The translations under genes and the position numbers were made by a program. Below, piece by piece: positions 49,923 to 58,531 of a DNA stretch of 64,000 nucleotides. The notes below the pieces were generated by a model. That model saw only the letters and a program-made list of their open reading frames with translations, searched no databases and had not been told where the DNA came from. The stretch is taken from positions 1,984,001-2,048,000 of the forward strand of contig JADJXJ010000001.1 in NCBI GenBank assembly GCA_016715945.1, given 5' to 3'. Within the stretch, counting starts at the first letter, position 1; each line of letters starts with the position of its first letter. The stretch comes from Bacteroidota bacterium (GTDB taxonomy: Bacteria; Bacteroidota; Bacteroidia; Bacteroidales; F082).

Positions 49923-51779
49923 ATGAACCTGCGTACACCTATTATATATATGGTATTGCTGACGGCTCTTTTTTTGCCGTTAGCAGCTGAAGCGCAGGTA
50001 CGCATCTCGCCTGCCCCACAGGATCAGCGCCTTGCCGACGAGAACCTGGCCTGGGAGTTTTACCGCAACCAGGACTGGGCCAATGCCAAAGTGCTTTTCC
50101 TCAAGCTGTTCGAGCAGACCAGGTCGCAGCATTATTTCAATCAATACCTGAACTGCCTGATTCAGCTGGCGCAATACGACGAAGCCGAAAGGGCTATCAG
50201 GCAGCAGATGCGACAAAGCCGCGATGTGCAGCTTCAGGTGGACATGGGCTATATTGCCATGATGCGGGGCGACCGCAAACGTGCCCAGGAGACTTTCGAC
50301 AAATTGATCCGGGAGATGCCGGCAGACCGGAATGCGGTTTATAGCCTTACCAATGCCTTCAGAGTCAGAGGTTTGAACGACCAGGCCCTGCAGGCCTACG
50401 AGCGGGCAGCAAACATGCCTAACCTGAACGAGCAGTTTTTAATTGAAAGGGCATCGCTTTATTACCTCAACGGCAACTTTGCTGCATCCACAGGCATGTA
50501 TCTCGATTACTTGGATCGCTTTCCGGAGCAGTCGGAGATCATCAAACGCAACCTGCAGAACATGCTGTTTATGGACATTGACAACAGTATGGCCGAGCTG
50601 ATACGCAACGAGCTGTTGCTCAGGGTACAGCGGCCTGGCGCCAAGGCCGTATTCAACGAGATGCTGGTTTGGTTTTCGTTGCAGCAGCGCGAATTCGACA
50701 TCGCCATGGTGCAGGCCATAGCGCTCGACCGCCGTTTTGGCGACAGGGAATCCCTTGTGCTTGAGCTGGCAACCATCAGCCTGGGCAACGAGGCCTACGA
50801 AACTGCCCTTCAGGGATACAACTACATTACCGGAAAAGGACCAAGAGGCGTATATTATCTGAACGGACTTGAAGGGAGCATCCGCAGCCGCTACATGATT
50901 GCCGAGCAGCAAGGGACGCAGGATAAAGCTGTATATCAGTCGATTGTGGCCGATGCCGACAAGATGCTTGCCCAATCGGGCTTTAATCGCGAGACACTGC
51001 AGCTGGCCATCATCAGGGCAAAGGCTTTGGCCTATCATATGGGAAGGGCAGACCAGGCCGCCGAATCGCTCGAAAACCTCAAACAACTGGTGCTCAGGCC
51101 CGAAGAAACTGCCTCGATCAAGCTGGAGCTGGCCGATATCTATCTGTTCAGCGAGGAAGTGTGGGAAGCTACCCTGCTTTACAGTCAGGTGGAGAAAGCC
51201 ATGCGCAATGAGCCTATTGCCCACGAAGCCCGGTTCAGGAATGCCCGGCTGCGGTATTATATTGGCGAATTCGAATGGGCACTTACCCAGCTTGACATCC
51301 TGAAGGCTGCCACCTCTAAACTTATTGCCAACGACGCCATGGAGCTTTCGCTGCTGATACGCGAAAACCTGGAAGAAGACAGCACCGGCGCCCAGCTTCG
51401 CGCCCTGGCCCGGGCCGATTTCCTGATCTACCGCAAGCAGCGCCGGCAAGCGCTCACAGTGATGGACTCCCTTCTTGCCTCACGGCCAAATCCGGTTTTG
51501 CTACCCCAGCTAATGCTGCGCAAAGCATCCTTGCTTGCCGACGAAGGGATGCAGCAGGAAGCCCTGGCGCTGTATAAAAGAATTGTCACCGATTTCCCGG
51601 ATCACTATCTTGCCGACGATGCCCTGTTCAGGAGTGCAATGCTGACCGAGCAATTGCCGGATGGGACACAGGAAGCAAGAAAACTGTACGAAACCCTGTT
51701 CAACAACTACCCTGCCAGTGTATTTGCCTCCCAGGCCCGCATGCGCTACCGCCTGCTCCGTGGCGACGGTATCTCGTAA
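49923..51779 (+). CDS. secreted TPR-repeat protein
   Basis: The 618-residue product has a signal peptide (MNLRTPIIYMVLLTALFLPLAAEAQ) and then helical hairpins of the TPR type along its length. Clear units occur around 'LAWEFYRNQDWANAKVLFLKLFEQ', 'QYDEAERAIRQQM', 'DRKRAQETFDKLI', 'LNDQALQAYERAA' and, near the end, 'MQQEALALYKRIVTDFPDHYLADDALF', a YbgF/Tol-like repeat. It probably acts as a periplasmic or outer-membrane-associated scaffold. It lies directly after a small lipoprotein and before rsmA, which begins seven bases after its stop. Confidence 0.88.
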   Translation: MNLRTPIIYMVLLTALFLPLAAEAQVRISPAPQDQRLADENLAWEFYRNQDWANAKVLFLKLFEQTRSQHYFNQYLNCLIQLAQYDEAERAIRQQMRQSRDVQLQVDMGYIAMMRGDRKRAQETFDKLIREMPADRNAVYSLTNAFRVRGLNDQALQAYERAANMPNLNEQFLIERASLYYLNGNFAASTGMYLDYLDRFPEQSEIIKRNLQNMLFMDIDNSMAELIRNELLLRVQRPGAKAVFNEMLVWFSLQQREFDIAMVQAIALDRRFGDRESLVLELATISLGNEAYETALQGYNYITGKGPRGVYYLNGLEGSIRSRYMIAEQQGTQDKAVYQSIVADADKMLAQSGFNRETLQLAIIRAKALAYHMGRADQAAESLENLKQLVLRPEETASIKLELADIYLFSEEVWEATLLYSQVEKAMRNEPIAHEARFRNARLRYYIGEFEWALTQLDILKAATSKLIANDAMELSLLIRENLEEDSTGAQLRALARADFLIYRKQRRQALTVMDSLLASRPNPVLLPQLMLRKASLLADEGMQQEALALYKRIVTDFPDHYLADDALFRSAMLTEQLPDGTQEARKLYETLFNNYPASVFASQARMRYRLLRGDGIS

Positions 51780-51786
51780 ACAGCTC

Positions 51787-52557
51787 ATGGTCAGACCAAA
51801 AAAACATCTCGGACAACATTTTCTGCACGATCGGAGCATTGCAGAACGCATAGCCGCCCTGGTGCCCGACGAGGCCGGATGTGTATTGGAAATCGGTCCG
51901 GGAACAGGGGTGCTCACCCGACACTTGTTGCCCCGCTTTGGCCAAAAGCTTCATCTGGTGGAAATTGACGGAGAGTCGGTGGCTTACCTGAGGGAGCATT
52001 TTGAACTGTCGGCCACTCAGCTTTTACACCAGGATTTCCTCAAACTCGACCTGCGACAGTTTCAGTCGGAAAAAATGGTGATCGCCGGCAATTTCCCATA
52101 CAACATCAGCAGTCAGATTTTTTTTCACATCCTCGATGCCTACGAGCAGGTGGAAGAAGTGGTCTGCATGATACAACTCGAAGTGGCACAGCGCATTGCA
52201 GCTCCGGCCGGAAGCCGCACCTATGGCATCCTCAGTGTGCTGTTGCAGGCATGGTACGACATTGGGCTGAAGTTTGAGGTAGGACCCGGGGCATTTATTC
52301 CCCCGCCCAAGGTAAGGTCGGCTGTGGTTCATCTCAAACGCAACCATAGCAAAAACCTGGGTTGTGACGAAGACAGTTTTCGCCGGCTGGTGAAACAGGC
52401 TTTCAATCAGCGGCGGAAAACCCTGAGGAATGCGCTTGGGGGACTGGTGCCACGCGAAGCATCCCATCCTTTGCTGGAGAAACGCGCCGAACAACTTGAA
52501 GTACAGGATTTTGCAGAGCTCACCGCCTGGGCCGACAGCCTCAGGACGAAGGGCTAA
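51787..52557 (+). CDS. rsmA: 16S rRNA dimethyladenosine transferase (KsgA)
   Basis: I chose ATG 51787 (256 residues), giving the typical start 'MVRPKKHLGQHFLHD'; the frame is open to 51661 inside the TPR gene but that extension is not like the family. SAM binding is at 'LEIGPGTGVLT' and the catalytic NxxY-type motif is 'NFPYNIS'. It dimethylates two adjacent adenosines at the 3' end of 16S rRNA. The gene ends four bases inside the opposing permease gene (convergent overlap). Confidence 0.96.
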   Translation: MVRPKKHLGQHFLHDRSIAERIAALVPDEAGCVLEIGPGTGVLTRHLLPRFGQKLHLVEIDGESVAYLREHFELSATQLLHQDFLKLDLRQFQSEKMVIAGNFPYNISSQIFFHILDAYEQVEEVVCMIQLEVAQRIAAPAGSRTYGILSVLLQAWYDIGLKFEVGPGAFIPPPKVRSAVVHLKRNHSKNLGCDEDSFRRLVKQAFNQRRKTLRNALGGLVPREASHPLLEKRAEQLEVQDFAELTAWADSLRTKG

Positions 52558-53798
52558 TTCTTCAGGTCGGCAGCCCTGAGGTTACCATTTCGCAAGCCGA
52601 ACCAAACGGCATAAGCTGAAGCAAGCATACCGATCGCAGCAACGGTTATCAACACCGAAATCACATCGCCCAGCCTGAGCTCGACGGGGTAGGCATCGAT
52701 CACGAATGCACCCTGCCCCCCACCAAGTTTAAGCAGCCCGAACCATTGCTGCAATAAAACCACCAATATACCGGAAACAAGACCGGCAACCGCCCCCACC
52801 AGCGAGATATAGATACCTTCGAGCACAAACAGGCGCCTGAGCATGTAGAGCGGCAGGCCCAGGAACCTGAGCACTCCGCTGTCCTTTTGTTTGTCCACAA
52901 TAATCATGGTGAGCGAGCCAACGATGTTGAAGGAGGCCATGAAGAGTATAAAGGTGAGGATGATAAAGATGGCCCATTTTTCGGTACGCATGATGCGGTA
53001 GAGGGTTTCCTGTTGTTCGAAGCGGTCGCGGACGACCAGGCCGTTGCCGAGCTGGTTTCGGATGGCTGCACGCACACGTGCCGGTTTGGCGCCTTGCCGG
53101 ACAAATACCTCAACCGCGCTGGCTTCGTGCGTGTATTCAAGCAGCCGGGCAGCCCAGTCGAAGGGCACAAACATGTACCTGCTGTCGAAATCCTGTTGCG
53201 AAGCAAAGACATCGGCCACCATGACGGCCTGGCTGCTGAAACCCTGATCGGGCGAAAAGCGGGACGGATCGCCTCGCCTGGGCACATAAACCATCAAAGG
53301 AGGGGCAGACTCGTCGGGATTCAGGCCCAGGTACCATGCCACGCCGGTGCCGGCAATGGCAAAAGGTAAGCCATTGGCTTCGAGCACAAAGCGTCCGTGA
53401 CGGGTGATGCTGTCGAAACGTCCCGACAGCTGGTAGAACGACTCCACACCTTTGATGCGGCCCAGATGTTGTTTCGGACCGTTTACAAACAAGGCATCCT
53501 CCTCGAGCACGCGCGACACGCCTTCGACACCTTCAATCTTCAGGAGGGTTTGCAGCATGGCGCTGTCGGCCTGCATCACCTTGCCCTGTTCGGGACGGAT
53601 GACCAGATCGGGCGAAACTGCGTTGATCATGCCGGTTATCACCTTGTCGAAACCGTTGAAAACCGACAAAACCACTATCAGCGCGAAGGTGCCGACGGCC
53701 ACACCCAGGGCCGAGATGATGGTGATAATATTGATGAGGTTGTGGCTTTTGCGTGCCAGCAGATAGCGTCGGGCAATGGAGGCTATGAGGCTCATCAT
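52554..53798 (-). CDS. LolC/LolE-type ABC transporter permease
   Basis: The 414-residue product (start ATG 53798, or the next ATG at 53795) has an N-terminal membrane helix ('IITIISALGVAVGTFALIVVLSVFNGF'), a large periplasmic domain (about 45-265) and three C-terminal helices in the FtsX domain ('FIILTFILFMASFNIVGSLTMII', 'ALVSGILVVLL', 'ISVLITVAAIGMLASAYAVWFG'). This is the plan of LolC/E, which extract lipoproteins from the inner membrane. The ATPase partner is not nearby, and other FtsX permeases have the same plan, so the role is likely but not certain. It follows the methyltransferase and rbfA on the same strand. Confidence 0.9.
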   Translation of the reverse strand: MMSLIASIARRYLLARKSHNLINIITIISALGVAVGTFALIVVLSVFNGFDKVITGMINAVSPDLVIRPEQGKVMQADSAMLQTLLKIEGVEGVSRVLEEDALFVNGPKQHLGRIKGVESFYQLSGRFDSITRHGRFVLEANGLPFAIAGTGVAWYLGLNPDESAPPLMVYVPRRGDPSRFSPDQGFSSQAVMVADVFASQQDFDSRYMFVPFDWAARLLEYTHEASAVEVFVRQGAKPARVRAAIRNQLGNGLVVRDRFEQQETLYRIMRTEKWAIFIILTFILFMASFNIVGSLTMIIVDKQKDSGVLRFLGLPLYMLRRLFVLEGIYISLVGAVAGLVSGILVVLLQQWFGLLKLGGGQGAFVIDAYPVELRLGDVISVLITVAAIGMLASAYAVWFGLRNGNLRAADLKN

Positions 53799-53810
53799 GG
53801 CTGCATGCCT

Positions 53811-54635
53811 TTAGTGTTTTACGGCACGGGCAATCAGGCCGGTGCCTGTGGCGTGACTCAGGCGCACATCGGCAGCATTCAACACCAGGCAGAGGGGGAA
53901 AACAAACAGATAGTAAAATGGCAGGATGACAAAAAATAACCTGGATGCATTGAGCATGATGATGGGATACTTCATGCTCAGCTTCCATGCCAGCCGTCCC
54001 GGCCTGCCATATTGATAGCGGATATGTATCTCCCGGAATCCGGCTTCGGCGAGTTTGCTGCGCAGTTCTTCCATGCCGTAACCGTCGCGCACATGCTCGT
54101 CGATAAAACCTTTGGCGCCCTGCTCATGCGGATGCTTGTCGTGCACATCCGATCCTCCCTGGTCGGACGGCGTGGAGATAAGCAAGGTGCCGCCATTTTG
54201 CAAGGCTTTGTGGAAGTGGCTGAATACCAGCCGGTCGTGCTCGATATGTTCCATCACATCCACACACAGGATGAAATGAAAACGGTTTTGGAAGTTGATC
54301 TGCGTGAGGTCGGCAGTTTGAAAGCGGACGTTTGTTGCGCCCAGCCGGCCAAAAAAGTTGTTGCAGTCGTTCACCTGCTCCTCTTTCAGGTCAAGTCCGA
54401 GGATGGACCAGCCCGGTCTGAGGCGGTGCAAATAGTGCGTGTGCTGACCGAAGCCGGAGCCGGCGTCGAGCACTTCGGCATCCGTGGGATATTGCGGGGC
54501 AATGGAATGCAGCTCTCGGTGGATGTGCCATGCGCGCAGCAGCAAGAGGTCGAGCAGGCGATAGAAAAAAATGCGAAGCCAGGCCGAACGGTTGAAAAAG
54601 TTGCCCAAACTGCGCTTGATGGGGTCGTATTGCAT
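53811..54635 (-). CDS. class I SAM-dependent methyltransferase, membrane-associated
   Basis: The 274-residue product has a SAM-binding motif ('VLDAGSGFGQHTHYL'), 'DLKEEQV' after beta-2, and 'FHFILCVDVMEHIEHD' at motif II/III, typical of Methyltransf_11/25 enzymes acting on small molecules or lipids. The C-terminal about 65 residues carry a hydrophobic stretch ('LFFVILPFYYLFVFPLCLVLN') that should attach it to the inner membrane. The ATG overlaps the rbfA stop by one base (TGATG), so the two are coupled. Substrate unknown; a lipid or polyprenyl-linked compound is inference from the membrane anchor. Confidence 0.88.
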   Translation of the reverse strand: MQYDPIKRSLGNFFNRSAWLRIFFYRLLDLLLLRAWHIHRELHSIAPQYPTDAEVLDAGSGFGQHTHYLHRLRPGWSILGLDLKEEQVNDCNNFFGRLGATNVRFQTADLTQINFQNRFHFILCVDVMEHIEHDRLVFSHFHKALQNGGTLLISTPSDQGGSDVHDKHPHEQGAKGFIDEHVRDGYGMEELRSKLAEAGFREIHIRYQYGRPGRLAWKLSMKYPIIMLNASRLFFVILPFYYLFVFPLCLVLNAADVRLSHATGTGLIARAVKH

Positions 54636-54976
54636 CAGCCGTTTTTTAACAGATTGTCGATGCGCTCGATGTAGTCGAGCGAGTCGTCTTCGCGGAACTG
54701 CAGCTCAGGGATAAGGCGAAGCTGATGGCGCAGCTTGCTGCCAAGGAATCCGCGTATCTCGCGGCTGCGCTGGTTAAACTCCTGCACTTTTGCTTTTTTG
54801 TCCTGCACACCGAAGATGCTCAGGTAAATTCTGGCCAGCGAAAGGTCGGGGGTGACGTGTACCTTGGTCACAGTGATCATACAACCATGGACCAGATCGG
54901 CCAGTTCGCGCAGCAGAAGCTCCGACAAGTCTTTCTGTATCAGACGCGCAATTCGCTGTTGACGTTTTGTTTCCAT
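54635..54976 (-). CDS. rbfA: 30S ribosome-binding factor A
   Basis: I chose ATG 54976 (113 residues), which gives the family start 'METKRQQRIARLIQKDLSELLL'; the upstream frame to 55051 is not family-like. RbfA binds the immature 30S subunit and helps 17S to 16S rRNA processing. Conserved features are 'VTPDLSLARIYLSIFG' and the C-terminal 'LRLIPELQFREDDSLDYIERI', the KH-like fold. It is first of a three-gene minus-strand unit, followed by the methyltransferase gene with a one-base overlap. Confidence 0.95.
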   Translation of the reverse strand: METKRQQRIARLIQKDLSELLLRELADLVHGCMITVTKVHVTPDLSLARIYLSIFGVQDKKAKVQEFNQRSREIRGFLGSKLRHQLRLIPELQFREDDSLDYIERIDNLLKNG

Positions 54977-55091
54977 AGGGCAAAGATAATCAATGCATCC
55001 TAAAAAATTGACTTGAGGGAGGAAGGTGAAGCCCAGGCGAAAATTAAACATTTGTTAAAAGCAGAGGGATACAATCCTGTCAAAAGGGCTT

Positions 55092-55099
55092 TATTTTTG
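55092..55099 (+). promoter_or_regulatory. Bacteroidota -7 element (TATTTTTG) before the phytase gene
   Basis: Perfect TAnnTTTG, 31 bases before the ATG at 55131. No -33 TTTG at the ideal spacing; one lies 37 bases upstream. Confidence 0.45.
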
Positions 55100-55130
55100 T
55101 GCGTCATTAAATCGTTATCCGATTCCATTG

Positions 55131-56324
55131 ATGGACAAGTTCGGGCTACTAAAACCCTTTTATTTTCGTTCGTTTAGGTCAGGAAGGTTTGCAGTTTTTG
55201 CGATATATGCTGCTGTTTCCCTGTTTGTTGTTGCCTGCGGATATCTGCCGGGCACCAAGGGAACCCATTCCAGTGATGATTGCGTGGAAGTTGAAGCGAG
55301 GATAGAGACCGAACCTGTATCCATGCCCGGGGATGTGCTGGATGATCCGGCAGTATGGGTGCACCCATACGACAGGTCAAAATCGCAGATTCTGGTTACC
55401 AATAAAAAAGGCGGATTGCACATTTACAATCTTGAAGGCACTGAAATTCAGTTTATCCCGGCAGGAAGGCTGAACAATGTGGATGTGCGTTACAATTTTC
55501 CCTTTGCAGCCGGTCCGAGGGATATTGCCGTGGCCAGCAACCGCTCGTTCAATGCACTGAGTATTTTTGCCGTGGATCCGCTCACAGGGGTGTGGAAGGA
55601 AGTGACTGCACGCCTCATCAGTTCAAAGCTGGAAGAGGTGTATGGCTTGTGCCTGTACAGGAGCATGAAAAGCGGAAATTTTTACGCCATTGTGAACAGC
55701 AAACAGGGCGAGGTGGAGCAGTGGGAGCTGTTTTGCAGCAACGACAGCCTGGTGGATGCGAGGCTGGTGCGGCAGTTCAGGCTCAACGGGCAGGTGGAAG
55801 GTTGCGTTGCCGACGATGAGACCGGTTATTTGTACATTGCGGAGGAGCGCTATGGCATCTGGAAATTTTATGCCGACCCGGTGGCTCCCGACCGGAGGCT
55901 GGTGGCCGATACCAACATTGTGCTGAAGCCACAAATTGAGGGAATTGCCCTGTATAAAAGCGCCAAAGGGAAAGGATATCTTATTGTAGCACAGCAACAT
56001 AAAAACAGCTTTGCTGTGTTTGAGCGCCAGGGAATTAACAAATTTGTCGGATGCTTCCGTGTGACCGACGGCACCTTTACCGACGGGGTAATACACACCG
56101 ACGGTATTGAGCTTGTGGAATTGCCGCTGGGAAAAAACTTTCCCGCAGGGATGTTCGTGGCTCACGACGGGCAGAACACCGGCGACAGCCTCCGGACAGG
56201 ACAGAATGTAAAACTGATCAACTGGGCTGCAATCGCCGACAGGTTTAATCCTCCGCTGATCATCGACTCCACATTCAACTACAGGGCATTGGCCTATCCT
56301 ATTGCCACCTCAGCTGGCAAGTAA
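55131..56324 (+). CDS. beta-propeller (3-)phytase, probable lipoprotein
   Basis: I chose ATG 55131 (397 residues) rather than the TTG three bases earlier. The N-terminus has a membrane signal and a lipobox-like 'LFVVACGYL' (Cys36), so the enzyme may be anchored in the outer membrane. The mature part begins 'DDPAVWVHPYDRSKSQILVTNKKGGLHIYNLEG', the hallmark of beta-propeller phytases, and 'VEGCVADDETGYLYIAEE' and 'GIALYKSAKGKGYLIV' supply Ca-binding acidic residues. It releases phosphate from phytate or similar phosphoesters. The six blades fit the length. It is a single-gene unit. Confidence 0.92.
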   Translation: MDKFGLLKPFYFRSFRSGRFAVFAIYAAVSLFVVACGYLPGTKGTHSSDDCVEVEARIETEPVSMPGDVLDDPAVWVHPYDRSKSQILVTNKKGGLHIYNLEGTEIQFIPAGRLNNVDVRYNFPFAAGPRDIAVASNRSFNALSIFAVDPLTGVWKEVTARLISSKLEEVYGLCLYRSMKSGNFYAIVNSKQGEVEQWELFCSNDSLVDARLVRQFRLNGQVEGCVADDETGYLYIAEERYGIWKFYADPVAPDRRLVADTNIVLKPQIEGIALYKSAKGKGYLIVAQQHKNSFAVFERQGINKFVGCFRVTDGTFTDGVIHTDGIELVELPLGKNFPAGMFVAHDGQNTGDSLRTGQNVKLINWAAIADRFNPPLIIDSTFNYRALAYPIATSAGK

Positions 56325-56362
56325 GCACATTTTCCCAAAAACCCCGGGCACAGCGTGCCCAA

Positions 56363-56392
56363 TTTGTGCATGCGTGATAATGTGTACTTTTG
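56363..56392 (+). promoter_or_regulatory. Bacteroidota promoter, TTTG-N18-TACTTTTG, before the M20 gene
   Basis: TTTG at 56363-56366 and TACTTTTG at 56385-56392 are 18 bases apart, one off the ideal spacing of 19, and 18 bases before the ATG at 56411. Confidence 0.55.
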
Positions 56393-56410
56393 TGCATATA
56401 ATCCCTGGTG

Positions 56411-57613
56411 ATGTCGGCTTTTTCGTATGCAGGTCTCAGGCAAATGGCAGACGGTTTGACGGAAACCATCGTCAAACACCGCAGGCATCTTCATCGTTTT
56501 CCCGAGCTCAGTTTCGGCGAGGTGAAAACAGCTGCCTACATAGCTGAGGTGCTTGGCAGGCTGGGCATTCCATACCAGACTTCAATAGCCGGGCATGGGG
56601 TGGTGGCCTACATAAGAGGTGAAGCCGGCAAGGGGAGATGCATAGCCCTCCGGGCCGACATGGACGCCCTGCCCATTGAAGAAAAAAATGCAACACCTTA
56701 TGCTTCAGTACACAAAGGTGTGATGCATGCCTGCGGGCACGATGCGCATATGGCCATGCTGCTGGGTGCGGCCGATTTGCTCAGCAGCCACAGGAGCGCG
56801 TTTTCGGGCACAGTGAAGTTGATTTTCCAGCCTGCCGAGGAACAGCTGCCCGGCGGGGCAAAAGCCATGATTGAAGCAGGCGTGCTGCACAATCCTGAGG
56901 TTGAAGCCATTGTGGCCCTGCATGTTTCGCCCGAGATGCCAGTGGGCACCTTGGGATTTTGTCCGGGACCCTTCATGGCTTCAGGCGACGAAATCAATAT
57001 CCGCATTCTGGGCAAAGGCGGACATGCGGCCATGCCCGACAAGGCAGGCGACGTAGTGCTTGCCGCGGCCCAGGTGCTGCTGAGCCTGCAACAACTCATC
57101 AGCCGCAACACCCCACCTCTGCTGCCCGCCGTGCTTTCGTTCGGAAGGCTGATAGCCCAGGGCGCCCACAACATCCTGCCCGACGAAGCTTTGCTTCAGG
57201 GTACCTTCCGTACTTTCGACGAAGCTTACAGGGCAAAGGCAAAGCAGCGGATAGCCGAAATAGCCCGGCACACTGCCCAGGCTGCGGGCACATCGGCCGA
57301 GGTGGATATCGTGCATGGATATCCGGTACTGATCAACCAACCCGGGCTTACAGGGAAGCTCAAAACGCTGGCGGCAACACTTTTCGGAGAAAGCATGGTA
57401 GCCACGCTGCCCCAGCGCATGACCACCGAAGACTTTGCCTACTATTCGCAACTGGTGCCCGCCTGCTTCATCCGGCTTGGAACAGGCAACGATGCGTTGC
57501 AAGCCAGGCTGCACACCCCTGATTTCGACATCGACGAAAGTGCCCTCCCCAAAGGCGCGGCCATGCTGGCTGCTGCAGCCCTCAGCCTGCTTTCGGAAAC
57601 CGACCAATTTTGA
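56411..57613 (+). CDS. M20 family metallo-amidohydrolase (peptidase/aminoacylase)
   Basis: I chose ATG 56411 (400 residues) and not the GTG three bases earlier. It has the M20D metal-binding motifs 'RADMDALPI', 'MHACGHDAHMAMLLGAADLL', 'FQPAEEQLPGGAKAMIEAG' and 'ALHVSPEMPVG', and an inserted dimerisation domain in the middle. The family cleaves N-acyl amino acids, amino-acid conjugates or dipeptides; which one is unknown. There is no signal peptide, so it acts in the cytoplasm. The stop overlaps the possible TTG start of the aldo/keto reductase gene. Confidence 0.93.
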   Translation: MSAFSYAGLRQMADGLTETIVKHRRHLHRFPELSFGEVKTAAYIAEVLGRLGIPYQTSIAGHGVVAYIRGEAGKGRCIALRADMDALPIEEKNATPYASVHKGVMHACGHDAHMAMLLGAADLLSSHRSAFSGTVKLIFQPAEEQLPGGAKAMIEAGVLHNPEVEAIVALHVSPEMPVGTLGFCPGPFMASGDEINIRILGKGGHAAMPDKAGDVVLAAAQVLLSLQQLISRNTPPLLPAVLSFGRLIAQGAHNILPDEALLQGTFRTFDEAYRAKAKQRIAEIARHTAQAAGTSAEVDIVHGYPVLINQPGLTGKLKTLAATLFGESMVATLPQRMTTEDFAYYSQLVPACFIRLGTGNDALQARLHTPDFDIDESALPKGAAMLAAAALSLLSETDQF

Positions 57614-57621
57614 ACCAAACC

Positions 57622-58467
57622 ATGCAAATACCTGAACTGCAGATTACTCCATCGCTGAAACTGCCTGTGCTTGGGCTGGGAACCTGGGAAATGGGCGGAC
57701 GCCACACACCGGATACCTCTCAGGACCAAAAATGGATTGATGCCATGGTTTTTGCCCTGGGACATGGCATCAGCCATATTGATACCGCTGCCATTTATGG
57801 AGGAGGACACACCGAACGACTTGTAGGACAAGCCATTAAGCACTTTCCCAGGGAGTCGGTATTCATCACCACCAAAGTGTCGGGCGACAGGCTGCAATTC
57901 AGCGAGGTACTGCAATCGGTCAAAGGCAGCCTCAGGCGCCTGGGCGTGGATTATCTGGACATGCTGCTTCTGCACTGGCCCAATCCGCGCATCCCGCTTG
58001 CACAAACCATGAGCGCCGTAAACAAACTCATGGAGGAGGGTACAGTCAGATACTTCGGGCTGAGCAACTTCCCGGTCAGGCTGATTAAAGAAGTCAGGCT
58101 GTTTACGGATGCCCCCATCATCACAAATCAGGTGGAATACCACATTCTCAACAGAAGCGGAGGCAGCTACAACAGTGCGGTGGAAGATGAGATTATCCCC
58201 TGGTGCCGGCAAAACCACATCAGCATCACAGCCTGGCGACCGCTGGCCAAAGGAGCCGACCTTGGGGCACATCCCACCCTGGCCATGATGGCCAGGAAAT
58301 ACGGAAAGACACCCCACCAGATAGCCCTCAACTGGCTGATAAGCAAACCATTGACCCTGGCCATCCCGAAAATGAGCAGCCAGGAACACATCCTCCAGAA
58401 TATTGAAGCCACACAGTTCAGCATGGAAGCAGCCGACCTGGCCTTGCTCGATGCGGTGGGCAAATGA
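57622..58467 (+). CDS. aldo/keto reductase
   Basis: The 281-residue product (ATG 57622; a TTG at 57610 would add four residues and overlap the M20 stop) shows 'LPVLGLGTWEMGG', the catalytic Asp and Tyr in 'HIDTAAIYGGGHTERLVG', Lys in 'FITTKVSG', and His in 'LLLHWPNP', all in order for a TIM-barrel AKR. NADPH binding is expected near the C-terminal 'AIPKMSSQEHILQN'. The substrate is unknown. It is in the same unit as the M20 gene. Confidence 0.93.
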   Translation: MQIPELQITPSLKLPVLGLGTWEMGGRHTPDTSQDQKWIDAMVFALGHGISHIDTAAIYGGGHTERLVGQAIKHFPRESVFITTKVSGDRLQFSEVLQSVKGSLRRLGVDYLDMLLLHWPNPRIPLAQTMSAVNKLMEEGTVRYFGLSNFPVRLIKEVRLFTDAPIITNQVEYHILNRSGGSYNSAVEDEIIPWCRQNHISITAWRPLAKGADLGAHPTLAMMARKYGKTPHQIALNWLISKPLTLAIPKMSSQEHILQNIEATQFSMEAADLALLDAVGK

Positions 58468-58502
58468 GTGCGCTGCAGCCTCCTAACGCGCTGTTTTTGT
58501 GA

Positions 58503-58510
58503 TATATTTG
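58503..58510 (+). promoter_or_regulatory. Bacteroidota -7 element (TATATTTG) before the ygiQ-like gene
   Basis: Perfect TAnnTTTG, 21 bases before the ATG at 58532. No -33 TTTG at 19 bases. Confidence 0.5.
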
Positions 58511-58531
58511 CAGCTGCAACCCAGGTAACTC

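Noticed and set aside
56350..56362. Short inverted repeat GGGCAC/GTGCCC after the phytase gene as a terminator
   Set aside because: Only six base pairs and no T-tract.
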